Part shown: positions 26,779 to 35,129 of the stretch, one piece after another
Layout of the letters: every line of letters starts with the position of its first letter
How positions within the stretch are numbered: the stretch's first letter is position 1
Assembly: GCF_040500525.1 (NCBI RefSeq)
Contig: NZ_CP159403.1
Coordinates: forward strand, 387,001-451,000
Length of the DNA: 64,000 nt
Direction: 5' to 3'
Source of the DNA: Azospirillum formosense
GTDB taxonomy: Bacteria > Pseudomonadota > Alphaproteobacteria > Azospirillales > Azospirillaceae
Made by a program: the position numbers and the translations under genes
Notes under the pieces: generated by a model
What the model saw: only the letters and a program-made list of their open reading frames with translations
Told to the model about the DNA's origin: nothing
The model's database searches: none

Positions 26779-29018
26779 CGGGGCGGTCCTTCCACAAGCA
26801 AACTCTGTACGGCGATCCAGGCCTGACCCAGGCTGATCCCGCCATCGTTGGCCGGCGCCCGGCGGGGCAGCAGCGCGGCGACGCCGCGCGCCGCGAAGCC
26901 GGCGCTCAGCTCCTCGGCCAGGACGGCGTTCATCAGGCAGCCGCCGGACAGGGCGACGCGGTCGAAGCCGCGCGCCGCCAGTTCCGGCATGGCCCACGCG
27001 ACCAGCGCCGCGGCCAGGGTGCCATGGAACCGTTCGGCCCCCTCCTGCGCATTGATCTGCAACAAACTTTCCAGCAGGGGGGTGAGATCGAGAAGGCCGC
27101 CGTCGATCCGCCAGCCGCCCTCCAGCACCGTGGGGCGCCGGACCAGCGATTCCAGCGCCATCGGCGCCTCGCCTTCGAAGCCGGCGACGGCGCGAACCCC
27201 CAACAGACCGCAGGCGGCGTCGAACCAGCGCCCGCAGGAGCTGGTGGGAGGCGCGTTGATACCGCCCTCGATCATCCGCCGCACGCCGTCCGCCGGGCCG
27301 CAGGCGGCGAAGCGCCCGGCGATCTCCGCGCCGCGCCCCATGCGGGCCAGCGCCGCCGCCCCCATGCGCCAGGGCTGGCGCGCCGCCACGTCGCCGCCGG
27401 GCTGGGCCAGCGGCGCGAGATGGCCGAGGCGGGTGAAGCCGGTGCCCTCCACCAGAAGCATTTCCCCACCCCAGGACCCGCCGTCCTCGCCCAGCCCGAA
27501 GCCGTCCAGCGCCAATCCCAGCGCCGGGCCGTCCACCCCGTGCTCGGCCAGCACCGCGGCGATGTGGGCGTGGTGATGCTGCACCGGCAGCGTCGGCCGG
27601 CCGAGCGATTCGGCAAAGCGCGTGCCCTGGAAGTCGGGGTGGAGGTCGTGGGCGACGGCGACCGGCTCCACCGCCAGGATGCGGCGCAGATGGTCGACGC
27701 TTTCCTCCAGGAACGCCAGGGTCGCGGCGTTGTCGAGGTCGCCGATGTGCTGGCTGAGGAAGGCTTCGTTGCCGCGGGTCAGGCAGACGGTGGCCTTCTG
27801 GTGCGCGCCGACCGCCAGCACCGGCGGGCCGGAACGCGGCAGGCGGATGGGCGCCGGCGCATGGCCGCGCCCGCGCCGCAGGAAGGCCGGCGCGCCCGCC
27901 ACCACCCGCATCACGCTGTCGTCGGCGCGGATCAGGATGTCGCGGTTGTGGTCGACGATCAGGTCGGCGATGCCCTCCAGCCGCCGCCGCGCCTCGTCGT
28001 TGCCGATGGCGAGCGGTTCGCCGCCGGGGTTGGCGGAGGTCATGACCAGGGCGAGGTCCTGCGGCCGTTCCAGCCACGCCGTTCCGTCGGGGCGCCCGGC
28101 GGCCTCGTGGAACAGCAGATGATGGATCGGCGTGTAGGGCAGCATGATCCCCAGCCAGGCGAGGCCGGGGGCGATGGTGTCGGGAAGGGGTGGGGCGTCG
28201 TCCCGCCGCCGCACCACCACCACCGGCCGCGCCATCCCCTCCAGCAGCGCCCGTTCCGCCGCCCCCAGCTCTGCGAACCGCGCGGCGGAGGCAAGGTTGG
28301 CGACCATCAGGGCGAAGGGCTTGCCGTTGCGCTGCTTGCGCGCGCGCAGCCGCTCCACCGCCGCCGCGTCGAACGCGTCGCAGGCGAGATGGAAGCCGCC
28401 CAGCCCCTTGATGGCGACGATCCGTCCGCCGCGCAGTGCGGCCAGCACCTCATCGATGGAATGGGACAGGCGCGGGCCGCAGGCCGGGCAGGCGGTCGGC
28501 TGGGCGTGGAAGCGGCGGTCGGTGGGATCGGCGTATTCGGTGGCGCAGTCCGGGCAGAGCGCAAAACCCGCCATGGCGGTCTGCGGCCGATCGTAGGGCA
28601 GGGCGCGCGTGATGGTGAAGCGGGGGCCGCAATGGGTGCAGTTGAGGAAAGGATAGCGGTAGCGCCGGTCCGCCGGGTCGAACAGCTCGGCCAGACAGGC
28701 CGGGCAGACGGCGGCGTCGGGAGCGATCCCGGTGCTCACCGCGCCGCCCAGCGAGGCCAGGATGGCGAATCCCGCCTCGTCGGGGCGGATGGGGCAATCT
28801 TCCGCTTCGACCGCGTCGATCCGCGCCAGCGGTGGGGCGTCCTCCGCGAGCGCCGTCAGGAGGCGTTCCAGGCCGTCGCCCTGCACCTCCGCCAGCACCC
28901 CGGCCCCGTCGTTCAGCACCCACCCGGTCAGGGCGAGGCGATGCGCCAACCCATGCAGGAAGGGCCGGAAGCCGACCCCCTGCACCCGCCCGCGGATCCG
29001 GAGGCGCAGCCGTTTCAC
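26751..29018 (-). CDS. hypF: carbamoyltransferase HypF
   Basis: 755 residues. Makes carbamoyl adenylate from carbamoyl phosphate and ATP and transfers the carbamoyl group to HypE. N-terminal acylphosphatase domain ([19 protein letters not shown]), two zinc-finger repeats (CPACLAELF...CTHC and CPDCATEY...CPAC), a YrdC-like domain ([16 protein letters not shown]), and the C-terminal Kae1-like carbamoyltransferase domain ([49 protein letters not shown]). GTG start at 29018, overlapping the hypB stop by 4 bp. Full family length, no defects seen. Confidence 0.96.
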   Translation of the reverse strand: MKRLRLRIRGRVQGVGFRPFLHGLAHRLALTGWVLNDGAGVLAEVQGDGLERLLTALAEDAPPLARIDAVEAEDCPIRPDEAGFAILASLGGAVSTGIAPDAAVCPACLAELFDPADRRYRYPFLNCTHCGPRFTITRALPYDRPQTAMAGFALCPDCATEYADPTDRRFHAQPTACPACGPRLSHSIDEVLAALRGGRIVAIKGLGGFHLACDAFDAAAVERLRARKQRNGKPFALMVANLASAARFAELGAAERALLEGMARPVVVVRRRDDAPPLPDTIAPGLAWLGIMLPYTPIHHLLFHEAAGRPDGTAWLERPQDLALVMTSANPGGEPLAIGNDEARRRLEGIADLIVDHNRDILIRADDSVMRVVAGAPAFLRRGRGHAPAPIRLPRSGPPVLAVGAHQKATVCLTRGNEAFLSQHIGDLDNAATLAFLEESVDHLRRILAVEPVAVAHDLHPDFQGTRFAESLGRPTLPVQHHHAHIAAVLAEHGVDGPALGLALDGFGLGEDGGSWGGEMLLVEGTGFTRLGHLAPLAQPGGDVAARQPWRMGAAALARMGRGAEIAGRFAACGPADGVRRMIEGGINAPPTSSCGRWFDAACGLLGVRAVAGFEGEAPMALESLVRRPTVLEGGWRIDGGLLDLTPLLESLLQINAQEGAERFHGTLAAALVAWAMPELAARGFDRVALSGGCLMNAVLAEELSAGFAARGVAALLPRRAPANDGGISLGQAWIAVQSLLVEGPPRCASPFPPA

Positions 29019-29974
29019 CGAGCGGCGACCGCCTTCGCAAGCCCCTCCTCGATCCAGCCGTACCAGTCCTCAAGCCCCTGGCCGGTGGTCGCGGACACCT
29101 CGATCACGCGCAGGTTGGGCTTCAACTGGCGGGCGTAGGCGATCATGCGCGCCACGTCGAAGGTCAGATGCGGCAGCAGATCGACCTTGTTGACCAGCAG
29201 CAGGTCGGCGCCGGCGAACATCGCCGGATATTTCAGGGGCTTGTCCTCCCCTTCCGTCACCGAGAGCACGACGACCTTGTGCGCCTCGCCGAGGTCGAAG
29301 CCGGCCGGGCAGACGAGGTTGCCGACATTCTCGATGAACAGGACGCTGCCCGTCTCCACCGGCAGGCGCCCCACCGCCTGGGTGATCATCTGGGCGTCGA
29401 GATGGCAACCCTTGCCGGTGTTGACCTGGATGGCCGGCGTGCCGGTGGCGCGGATGCGGTCGGCGTCGAAGGAGGTCTGCTGGTCGCCCTCGATCACCGC
29501 CATCGGGAAGCGGCCCTTCAGGTCGGTCAGCGTGCGGGTCAGCAGGGTGGTCTTGCCCGACCCGGGGCTGGACATCAGGTTCAGCACGAACACGCCCTTC
29601 GCCGCGAACAGCTGGCGGTTCACCGCGGCGAAGCTGTCGTTCTTGGCGAGGATGTCCTGTTCGATGGCGACGAGCCGGGTCTGGGACATCCCCGGCACCT
29701 CCGTCCCCGCCGGGCCGCGGCCGAGGTCGATGGTGCCGTGGTCATGCCCATGGTCATGCGCGTGATGGTCGCCGTGCGTGTGCCGGTAGACCTTGCCGTC
29801 CGGTCCGACATGCTCGTGGCTGTGGTCATGGTGATCATGATGATGGTGATCATGATCGTGGTGGTGATGGTCATGATCGTGATGATGGTCGTGACCATGG
29901 TGGTGGTGATGGCCGTGCCCGTGGCCGGCCTCGATTTTCGTTTCGCCTTCGGCGCAACCGCAGACCGTGCACAT
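29015..29974 (-). CDS. hypB: nickel-inserting GTPase HypB with His-rich N-terminus
   Basis: 319 residues. Delivers nickel to the large subunit with HypA, at the cost of GTP. It begins with the CTVCGC metal motif, followed by a His/Asp-rich stretch (residues about 16-55, over twenty histidines) that can store nickel. The GTPase part has P-loop [25 protein letters not shown], the metal-binding [27 protein letters not shown] and the base motif [11 protein letters not shown] 29974 shares one base with the hypA stop (TGATG), so coupling is likely. Confidence 0.96.
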   Translation of the reverse strand: MCTVCGCAEGETKIEAGHGHGHHHHHGHDHHHDHDHHHHDHDHHHHDHHDHSHEHVGPDGKVYRHTHGDHHAHDHGHDHGTIDLGRGPAGTEVPGMSQTRLVAIEQDILAKNDSFAAVNRQLFAAKGVFVLNLMSSPGSGKTTLLTRTLTDLKGRFPMAVIEGDQQTSFDADRIRATGTPAIQVNTGKGCHLDAQMITQAVGRLPVETGSVLFIENVGNLVCPAGFDLGEAHKVVVLSVTEGEDKPLKYPAMFAGADLLLVNKVDLLPHLTFDVARMIAYARQLKPNLRVIEVSATTGQGLEDWYGWIEEGLAKAVAAR

Positions 29975-30315
29975 CACTCCACCTCCAATTCCTTGACGCG
30001 CATTTCCTCGCCGCCGGTCACCAAGAGCTGGTGGCCGTCGCATTCGGGGCAGGGGGCCGACCGCTCGGGAAGCGGGACCGGCTTCTCGCAGGACAGGCAG
30101 AAGGCCTGACCCGGCGGGCGCGTGATGTCCAGCACCGCCCCCTCGGCGATGGTGCCGCGGCTGACCGCGTCGAAGCCGAAGGCGATGGCCTGCGGCTCGA
30201 CGTGGGACAAGGTGCCGATGACCAGCCGCACCGTCTTAACCTTCGTGAAGCCCTGGGCCGCGGCCTGATCGCGGATCACGTCGATGATGCCCTGGCTGAG
30301 CGCCAGCTCGTGCAT
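29974..30315 (-). CDS. hypA: nickel metallochaperone HypA
   Basis: 113 residues. Starts MHELALSQG with His2, the nickel ligand, and carries the structural zinc site CLSC...CPEC (positions about 74-77 and 91-94). It works with HypB to fill the hydrogenase active site with nickel. It lies 3 bp downstream of hupK and abuts hypB. Confidence 0.96.
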   Translation of the reverse strand: MHELALSQGIIDVIRDQAAAQGFTKVKTVRLVIGTLSHVEPQAIAFGFDAVSRGTIAEGAVLDITRPPGQAFCLSCEKPVPLPERSAPCPECDGHQLLVTGGEEMRVKELEVE

Positions 30316-30318
30316 GGG

Positions 30319-31488
30319 TCAGTCCTCGTCCTGAATCGTGATGGCGGAGGCCACGCAGGGGTCGAGCGCCGCCGCCAGCAGGCCCGCGCGCTCGGCCAGC
30401 GCGCCATCGGCCGCGGCGCCGGCCAGACCCTGGGCCAGCGGCCCGTCCGCGGCGAAGTTCCATTCGGTCGGCGCGACGATGCGGCAATCGGCGATGCGGC
30501 CGTTCTCAAGCCGAAGCCAGTGGGCGAGGCGCCCGCGGGCCGTTTCGACGGCGCCGCTTCCCACGCCGTGCCCGGTGCGGCCGCCGTCCGGAGCCGGTTC
30601 GGCGTCCTTCAGGCGGTCGGCCTGGGACGCCAGACGCTCCGCCAGTTCCGCCAGTTCCACGAGCCGGGCGGCGGCGTGGGCGGCGAGGCCGGGGCCGTGC
30701 GTCGACAGCAGCGCGGCGACCAGCGGGTGCGCGCTCCGGCGGGCCAGCGGGCCGGTGTGGGCGGGGGCGCCGTTCTGCCGGGGAACCTCGGAGAAGGCCG
30801 CGTCGGCGGACAGCCGTTCGCCGAACCAGCCCGCCGGATGCGGTTCCAGCGCCGGCACGCGGCAGGCGCCGAATCCCGCCATATCCGGCGCCAGGACGCG
30901 CCGCATCAGCCGGGCCGCGGGAGTTCCGGCGGCTCCGGCCCAGCGTTCCAGCTCCGCCGCGTCGGTGGGAGGCGGGGCGGCGAAGACGGTGCGCTCGACG
31001 CCCTCGCGCAGGGCCGCGATGGCGGCGGCCAGGGCGGCGCGGTCAGGGCGCAGGGAGCCGCCGCCGGGACGCAGCCCGTCGCGGGCGGGGTAGAGCGCGG
31101 GATGGAGCGCCGCCGCCGCGGCGCGCAAGGCCGCCAGCTCCCTCGGCCGCGACGCCTCGCCCAGCCGCGCCGGCCAGTCCATCAGGACCTGCCAGGCGTG
31201 GTTCGTCGCGGCTTCCGCATCGGCCAGCAACGCGCGGGCGGCGGCGTGGGGGCGGGCGTCGAGGCCGAGCGCGCCTTCCAACGCCGCCGTCGCGGCCAGC
31301 GACTGGGCGGTGCCGCACAGGCTGAACAGCAGCGGCACGAGGCGCATCGCCTCCTCGGGGGTGCGCCCGCACAGGGCGCGGGCGGCGGCGGGGCGGCGGA
31401 CCCGCACCGACACGGCGCGCACCCGCCCGCCGGCGGTCGTCAGCCGCACCGACACGCCGCCTTCCAGCCCGGCGCCCGCGACGCTCAT
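30319..31488 (-). CDS. hupK: hydrogenase accessory protein HupK (large-subunit-like scaffold)
   Basis: 389 residues. Homologous in outline to the hydrogenase large subunit but without its metal site: the N-terminal pair RICGVC is replaced by FSLCGTA, and near the end DPCxxC becomes DPCVASAI, so only one cysteine of each pair remains. HupK proteins are thought to act as a scaffold for Fe(CN)2CO assembly or to protect maturation in air. The start ATG overlaps the hupIJ stop by 4 bp. The low-complexity Ala/Arg content makes alignment hard, so the call rests on the DPC end motif and on position between hupIJ and hypA. Confidence 0.8.
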   Translation of the reverse strand: MSVAGAGLEGGVSVRLTTAGGRVRAVSVRVRRPAAARALCGRTPEEAMRLVPLLFSLCGTAQSLAATAALEGALGLDARPHAAARALLADAEAATNHAWQVLMDWPARLGEASRPRELAALRAAAAALHPALYPARDGLRPGGGSLRPDRAALAAAIAALREGVERTVFAAPPPTDAAELERWAGAAGTPAARLMRRVLAPDMAGFGACRVPALEPHPAGWFGERLSADAAFSEVPRQNGAPAHTGPLARRSAHPLVAALLSTHGPGLAAHAAARLVELAELAERLASQADRLKDAEPAPDGGRTGHGVGSGAVETARGRLAHWLRLENGRIADCRIVAPTEWNFAADGPLAQGLAGAAADGALAERAGLLAAALDPCVASAITIQDED

Positions 31489-32186
31489 CGGCGCGCTCTT
31501 CCGAACAGGGAGCGGCGCGACAGGGCGGGCTTTGCCGCCTCCGCATCGCTTGCGGGCGGCTCGGTCCATGGTCCCGGCGGCGGTGGCTCCCGCATCAGAT
31601 GGCCGAGCGCCAGGACGGCGGCGGCGCGGGCGTCCTTCTGGTCGGCGAACACGTTCATGGCCGAGGCGAGCGGGATCGCCGCCAGCGTTCCCAGGACGCC
31701 CAGCCGCGCCGCCGTGAAGCGGTAGGCGCCGGAGGGCAGGGCGATCTCCACCTTGTCGCCGTCGCGCCGGTCCGCCCACGAAGCCGGATCGCGCGGGATC
31801 AGCACGGCGTTGAGGAACCAGGGGGCGATGACGCAGCCGATCCAGCCCGGCCCATGGGAGCGGAAGCCCAGCGCCTCCACCGACAGGGCGGCGTTGCAGA
31901 TGGAAACGCCGGCCATGTCGCGCTCCGCGATCAGGCGGTAGCTGGCGGTCAGGGCGGCGACCCGCTGATCCATGGGATCGGCGCCGGGCGGCTCCATGAC
32001 GGTGAAGCCATGCTGCGGTCCGCCGCAACCCGGACAACGCCAATAGTCCGGCAGGCCGCCGAAGGGCGTTCCCGGCGGCACCTCCCGTCCGGGATCGCCC
32101 GCCGCCGGGTCGTAGACCGCGCCGCAGGACCCGCAGGCCGGGCGCGCGTCGGCGGCGAAGCCCGCCTCGGGTCCGCCGGTCGTCAT
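31485..32186 (-). CDS. rubredoxin-HybE fusion (HupI-HupJ)
   Basis: 233 residues with two parts. Residues about 18-62 form a rubredoxin: CGSCGAVYDP, a short acidic loop, FGGLPDYWRCPGCG, giving the two CxxC knuckles that hold one iron. From about 75 on, the [NiFe]-hydrogenase assembly chaperone HybE/HupJ follows: LIAERDMAGVSICNAALSVE, WIGCVIAPWFLNAVLIPRD, VEIALPSGAYRFTAA. In Rhizobium hupI and hupJ are separate genes. The protein probably guards the Tat-exported small subunit during maturation in the presence of oxygen. The start overlaps the hupF stop by 4 bp. Confidence 0.88.
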   Translation of the reverse strand: MTTGGPEAGFAADARPACGSCGAVYDPAAGDPGREVPPGTPFGGLPDYWRCPGCGGPQHGFTVMEPPGADPMDQRVAALTASYRLIAERDMAGVSICNAALSVEALGFRSHGPGWIGCVIAPWFLNAVLIPRDPASWADRRDGDKVEIALPSGAYRFTAARLGVLGTLAAIPLASAMNVFADQKDARAAAVLALGHLMREPPPPGPWTEPPASDAEAAKPALSRRSLFGRARR

Positions 32187-32455
32187 GCGGTCGCCTTTTC
32201 GATGAGGTCGGCGAACAGGTGGTCCACGTTCTCCCCCTTCGCCGCCAGCAGGATCGCGTCCAGCGCGCGGTTCAGCGGTTCCACCTCCTCGACCTCCAGC
32301 GGGCGGACGGCGCGGTCGAGATGGACCAGCACCCAGCCGCCTTCCGGCACCTCCTCGATCAGCATGACGTTGACGCGTCGCTCCTCGCCGCGGCCGGCGC
32401 AGCGCGCGGTGAAGCCGTCGGTCTCCAGGACCTGCATCGGAATGCCGAGACACAT
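32183..32455 (-). CDS. hupF: HypC-family chaperone HupF
   Basis: 90 residues beginning MCLGIPMQVLETDG, with the family's essential Cys2. It differs from the hypC in the same operon by a longer C-terminus. HupF proteins act late, holding the large subunit during active-site completion, mainly under oxygen. It is the first gene of the accessory operon, about 64 bp downstream of an FNR/FixK-type box. Confidence 0.9.
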   Translation of the reverse strand: MCLGIPMQVLETDGFTARCAGRGEERRVNVMLIEEVPEGGWVLVHLDRAVRPLEVEEVEPLNRALDAILLAAKGENVDHLFADLIEKATA

Positions 32456-32518
32456 GCGCGCCCTCACGCGGAGAAAGCCAACCCATGCGGCATCTTGACC
32501 GGGGGTTGAATGCGCACA

Positions 32519-32532
32519 TTGATGTGCGTCAA
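32519..32532. promoter_or_regulatory. FNR/FixK-type anaerobox between hupF and hupE
   Basis: TTGAT-GTGC-GTCAA fits the FixK/FNR consensus TTGAY-N4-RTCAA at every defined position. It lies in the 214-bp gap between the divergent hupF (minus) and hupE (plus). The box centre is about 70 bp from the hupF start codon and 145 bp from that of hupE, so hupF is the more likely target. Confidence 0.7.
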
Positions 32533-32669
32533 ACATGCGGTCCGACGTAACTTCATGGCGCTCCGCCATTTCCAATCGGAACGGTTCTGCTAAAGTGGCG
32601 ACCGCTTCGCGCGCGATGGGGTAGGGGTCGGTCGTGCGCCGTTCAACGATACAGCAGGGGTTTTCACGG

Positions 32670-33272
32670 ATGAAACGTTTCGCTCTCGCGTCGGCCACCG
32701 CGGCGGCGGCCCTGGCCGCGCTGCCCAACGCGGCGCTCGCCCACACCTTCGGCGCCCACGACGCCGGGCTCGTCCATGGCTTCCTGCACCCGGTCGGCGG
32801 CTGGGACCATCTGCTGGCGATGGTCGCCGTCGGCCTGTGGGCGGCGCAGCGCGGCGGCATGGCCCTGTGGGCGCTGCCCACGGCCTTCGTCGGCGCGATG
32901 ATCGGCGGCGGCCTGCTGGGCCTGGCCGGCGTCGGCCTGCCGCAGGTCGAGCTTGGCATCGTCCTGTCCGTCGTCGCCCTGGGCGCCCTGATCGCCCTGC
33001 AGTCCCGCCTGCCGCTGCTGGCCTCAGCCGGCGTGGTCGCCCTGTTCGCGGTGTTCCACGGCCATGCACACGGCGCCGAGATGCCGGAGGCGGCGCAGCC
33101 GCTGCTCTACGGCCTGGGCTTCGCCCTGTCGACCGCGCTGCTGCACGGCGCGGGCATCGGCGCCGCCCTGTCGCTGCGCCGTCTGGTCGAGGGCCGCAAG
33201 GGCGCCCTGGCGCTGCGCGGCACGGGCGCGGTGGTCGGGCTGGCCGGCGTGGCGCTGCTCGCGCTGGGCTGA
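32670..33272 (+). CDS. hupE: HupE/UreJ-family nickel permease-like membrane protein
   Basis: 200 residues. A signal peptide (KRFALASATAAAALAALPNAALA) leads to the conserved HTFGAHDAGLVHGFLHPVGG with its His cluster, and about six membrane segments follow, with a second motif VFHGHAHGAEMP. HupE proteins bring nickel into the cell for the hydrogenase. ATG 32670 starts the signal peptide; twelve further upstream codons are open. A very strong terminator follows. Confidence 0.92.
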   Translation: MKRFALASATAAAALAALPNAALAHTFGAHDAGLVHGFLHPVGGWDHLLAMVAVGLWAAQRGGMALWALPTAFVGAMIGGGLLGLAGVGLPQVELGIVLSVVALGALIALQSRLPLLASAGVVALFAVFHGHAHGAEMPEAAQPLLYGLGFALSTALLHGAGIGAALSLRRLVEGRKGALALRGTGAVVGLAGVALLALG

Positions 33273-33306
33273 CCCGGGACGCCCCAGGGCGTCCGATTCG
33301 GCATCG

Positions 33307-33340
33307 AAGGCCCGGCGGAGCGCTCCGCCGGGCCTTTTCC
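33307..33340 (+). terminator. hupE terminator
   Basis: A perfect 30-bp palindrome at 33307-33336 with half-site AAGGCCCGGCGGAGC is followed by TTCC, 34 bp after the hupE stop codon. Confidence 0.85.
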
Positions 33341-33356
33341 TTCTCCGGAGGTTTGC

Positions 33357-33375
33357 GGATTCCGTCAGGGAATCC
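33357..33375. repeat. operator-like palindrome upstream of the metallo-beta-lactamase-fold gene
   Basis: GGATTCC at 33357-33363 is repeated inverted as GGAATCC at 33369-33375 with GTCAG between. Each arm contains a GANTC site. It lies 91 bp upstream of the start at 33467. Confidence 0.4.
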
Positions 33376-33466
33376 AAGTGTTTGGCCGCGCGCGCCCAGT
33401 GCCCTTCCCCAGCGCGTCCAGGACGGCCATGCTGTGCGCCGACCGTCCTGAAGGGGAACCACGCCG

Positions 33467-34471
33467 ATGACACCGCCGACCCTCGCCTCCCTGCGCAACG
33501 CTCTGCTCGCCCTGGCCGTCGCCCTTCCCGTTGGCGCCGTCCTGGCCCCCGCGGCGCCGGCCCTCGCGGAGGTTCCGGGCCAGCAGCGGACCCAGGCGCC
33601 GGGCTTCTACCGCATGGCCATCGGCGATTTCGAGGTCACCGCGCTCTATGACGGTTTCATCGACCTCGACCGCAAGATCCTCAGCGGCGCCAGCGCCGAC
33701 GACATCCAGAGCCTGCTCGCCCGGATGTTCCTGGCCGACACGCCGGGCGTCCAGACGGCGGTGAACGCTTTCCTCGTGCACACCGGCGCGAACCTCGTCC
33801 TGGTGGACACCGGGACGGCCAAGGCCTTCGGTCCGGCGCTGGGCTTCATCGCCGACAACATCCGCGCCGCCGGCTACAGCCCGGAACAGATCGACACGGT
33901 GCTGCTGACCCACCTGCACCCGGACCACGCCAACGGCCTGCTGCGCCCGGACGGCGCCATGCTGTTCCCCAACGCCACGGTCCAGGTCGCTAAGGCCGAC
34001 GCCGACTTCTGGTTGAGCGAGGAAGTGGCGGCCAAGGCTCCGGCGGACAGCCAGCCCTTCTTCGCCATGGCCCGCGCGGCGGTGGCGCCCTACGCGGCGG
34101 CGGGCAAGCTGAAGCCCTACCAGCCCGGCGACAGCTTGGTGCCCGGCGTGGAGTCGGTGGCGGCCTACGGCCACACGCCCGGTCACAGCGGCTATCTCTT
34201 CACGTCGGGGGAGCGCAGCATCCTGATGTGGGGCGACGTCGTGCACAGCCACTCCGTGCAGTTCGCCCGCCCGGAGGTCGTCATCGAGTTCGACGCCGAC
34301 AAGGAGCAGGCCGTCGCGTCCCGCAAAAAGCTTTTCGCCGACGCCGCGGCGCAGAAGCTGTGGGTGGCCGGCGCCCATCTGCCCTTCCCCGGCATCGGCC
34401 ACGTCCGCACCGAAGGCAAGGGCTACGCCTGGGTCCCGGTGGAGTTCGGCCCGATCCGCGCCGACCGCTGA
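33467..34471 (+). CDS. exported metallo-beta-lactamase-fold hydrolase
   Basis: 334 residues. Long signal peptide ending about residue 35 (LAVALPVGAVLAPAAPALAE). The MBL zinc motif is intact as TVLLTHLHPDHANGLL (HxHxDH), with further ligands in YGHTPGHSGYLF and the aspartate in LMWGDVVHSHSVQFA. The nearest family is the periplasmic AttM/PqqB-like group annotated as MBL-fold hydrolases of unknown substrate. It sits between hupE and hupD but on the opposite strand to the structural operon, so a role in hydrogen metabolism is only suggested by place. Confidence 0.88.
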   Translation: MTPPTLASLRNALLALAVALPVGAVLAPAAPALAEVPGQQRTQAPGFYRMAIGDFEVTALYDGFIDLDRKILSGASADDIQSLLARMFLADTPGVQTAVNAFLVHTGANLVLVDTGTAKAFGPALGFIADNIRAAGYSPEQIDTVLLTHLHPDHANGLLRPDGAMLFPNATVQVAKADADFWLSEEVAAKAPADSQPFFAMARAAVAPYAAAGKLKPYQPGDSLVPGVESVAAYGHTPGHSGYLFTSGERSILMWGDVVHSHSVQFARPEVVIEFDADKEQAVASRKKLFADAAAQKLWVAGAHLPFPGIGHVRTEGKGYAWVPVEFGPIRADR

Positions 34472-34496
34472 CGTGATGTGAACGGCGCCGCCACGC

Positions 34497-34976
34497 TCAA
34501 GGTCTGGGCGTGGCGGTCACGCCGAGGCGGGCCAGCTCCTCGACGATCATCGTCACCATCCGCGGGATCACCGCCTCGATCTCCGGCGACATCATCAGGC
34601 CGGTGCCCAGCGCCAGCGGCACGCAGCCGACCACCGTCACGCTTTCCGGCGCCTCGTCCTGCAGGCGCAGCGAGGCCAGCAGGTCGCTGAGGCCGAGCTG
34701 GTGGGGCGACAGCTTGCCCTTGAAATAGGCCGGCACCGCGTCGCCGCGCAGCACGGTCAGGCTGGCCGGCGGCGCGCCGGTCTTCACCGCGTCCACCGCG
34801 ATCAGGTGCTTGTGGCTGGCGATCAGGTCCAGCATGTCCATGCCGCAGGTGCCGCCGTCGACGACGCTGACGTGATCGGGCACGCTCCAGGCGGCGTCGA
34901 ACGCCTCCATGGCGCGCACGCCCACCCCTTCGTCCATCAGGAGGATGTTGCCGAGGCCGAGGACGAGGATGGACAT
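34497..34976 (-). CDS. hupD: hydrogenase maturation protease (HyaD/HupD/HybD family)
   Basis: 159 residues. After nickel insertion it clips the C-terminal tail of the large subunit. Motifs: VLGLGNILLMDEGVG with the nickel-binding Glu, VVDGGTCGMDMLDLI with the Asp, and VGCVPLALGTGLMMSPE; a His near SPHQLGLSDLLASL completes the set. ATG 34976 is chosen because the family always begins MxxLVLGLGN. It follows hybC on the same strand but behind a hairpin terminator, and converges with the MBL-fold gene. Confidence 0.94.
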   Translation of the reverse strand: MSILVLGLGNILLMDEGVGVRAMEAFDAAWSVPDHVSVVDGGTCGMDMLDLIASHKHLIAVDAVKTGAPPASLTVLRGDAVPAYFKGKLSPHQLGLSDLLASLRLQDEAPESVTVVGCVPLALGTGLMMSPEIEAVIPRMVTMIVEELARLGVTATPRP

Positions 34977-35073
34977 GGGACATGCGCTCCGTTCGTAGGT
35001 TTTGAAACAGCAGGATGAAACGGGACCGGCGCCGGGCGCCGTGAACTGGATCAATCACCCGGCGTGGGGGACG

Positions 35074-35107
35074 CGAAAAGCCCCTCCTCCGCGGGGAAGA
35101 GGGGCTT
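35074..35107 (-). terminator. terminator between hybC and hupD
   Basis: On the minus strand AAGCCCCTC pairs with GAGGGGCTT (complements of 35099-35107 and 35078-35086) over 12 nt and is followed by TTCG, directly downstream of the hybC stop. It probably lowers hupD expression relative to the structural genes rather than blocking it. Confidence 0.65.
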
Positions 35108-35129
35108 CCGGCCGCTCAGAAGGCTTGGA

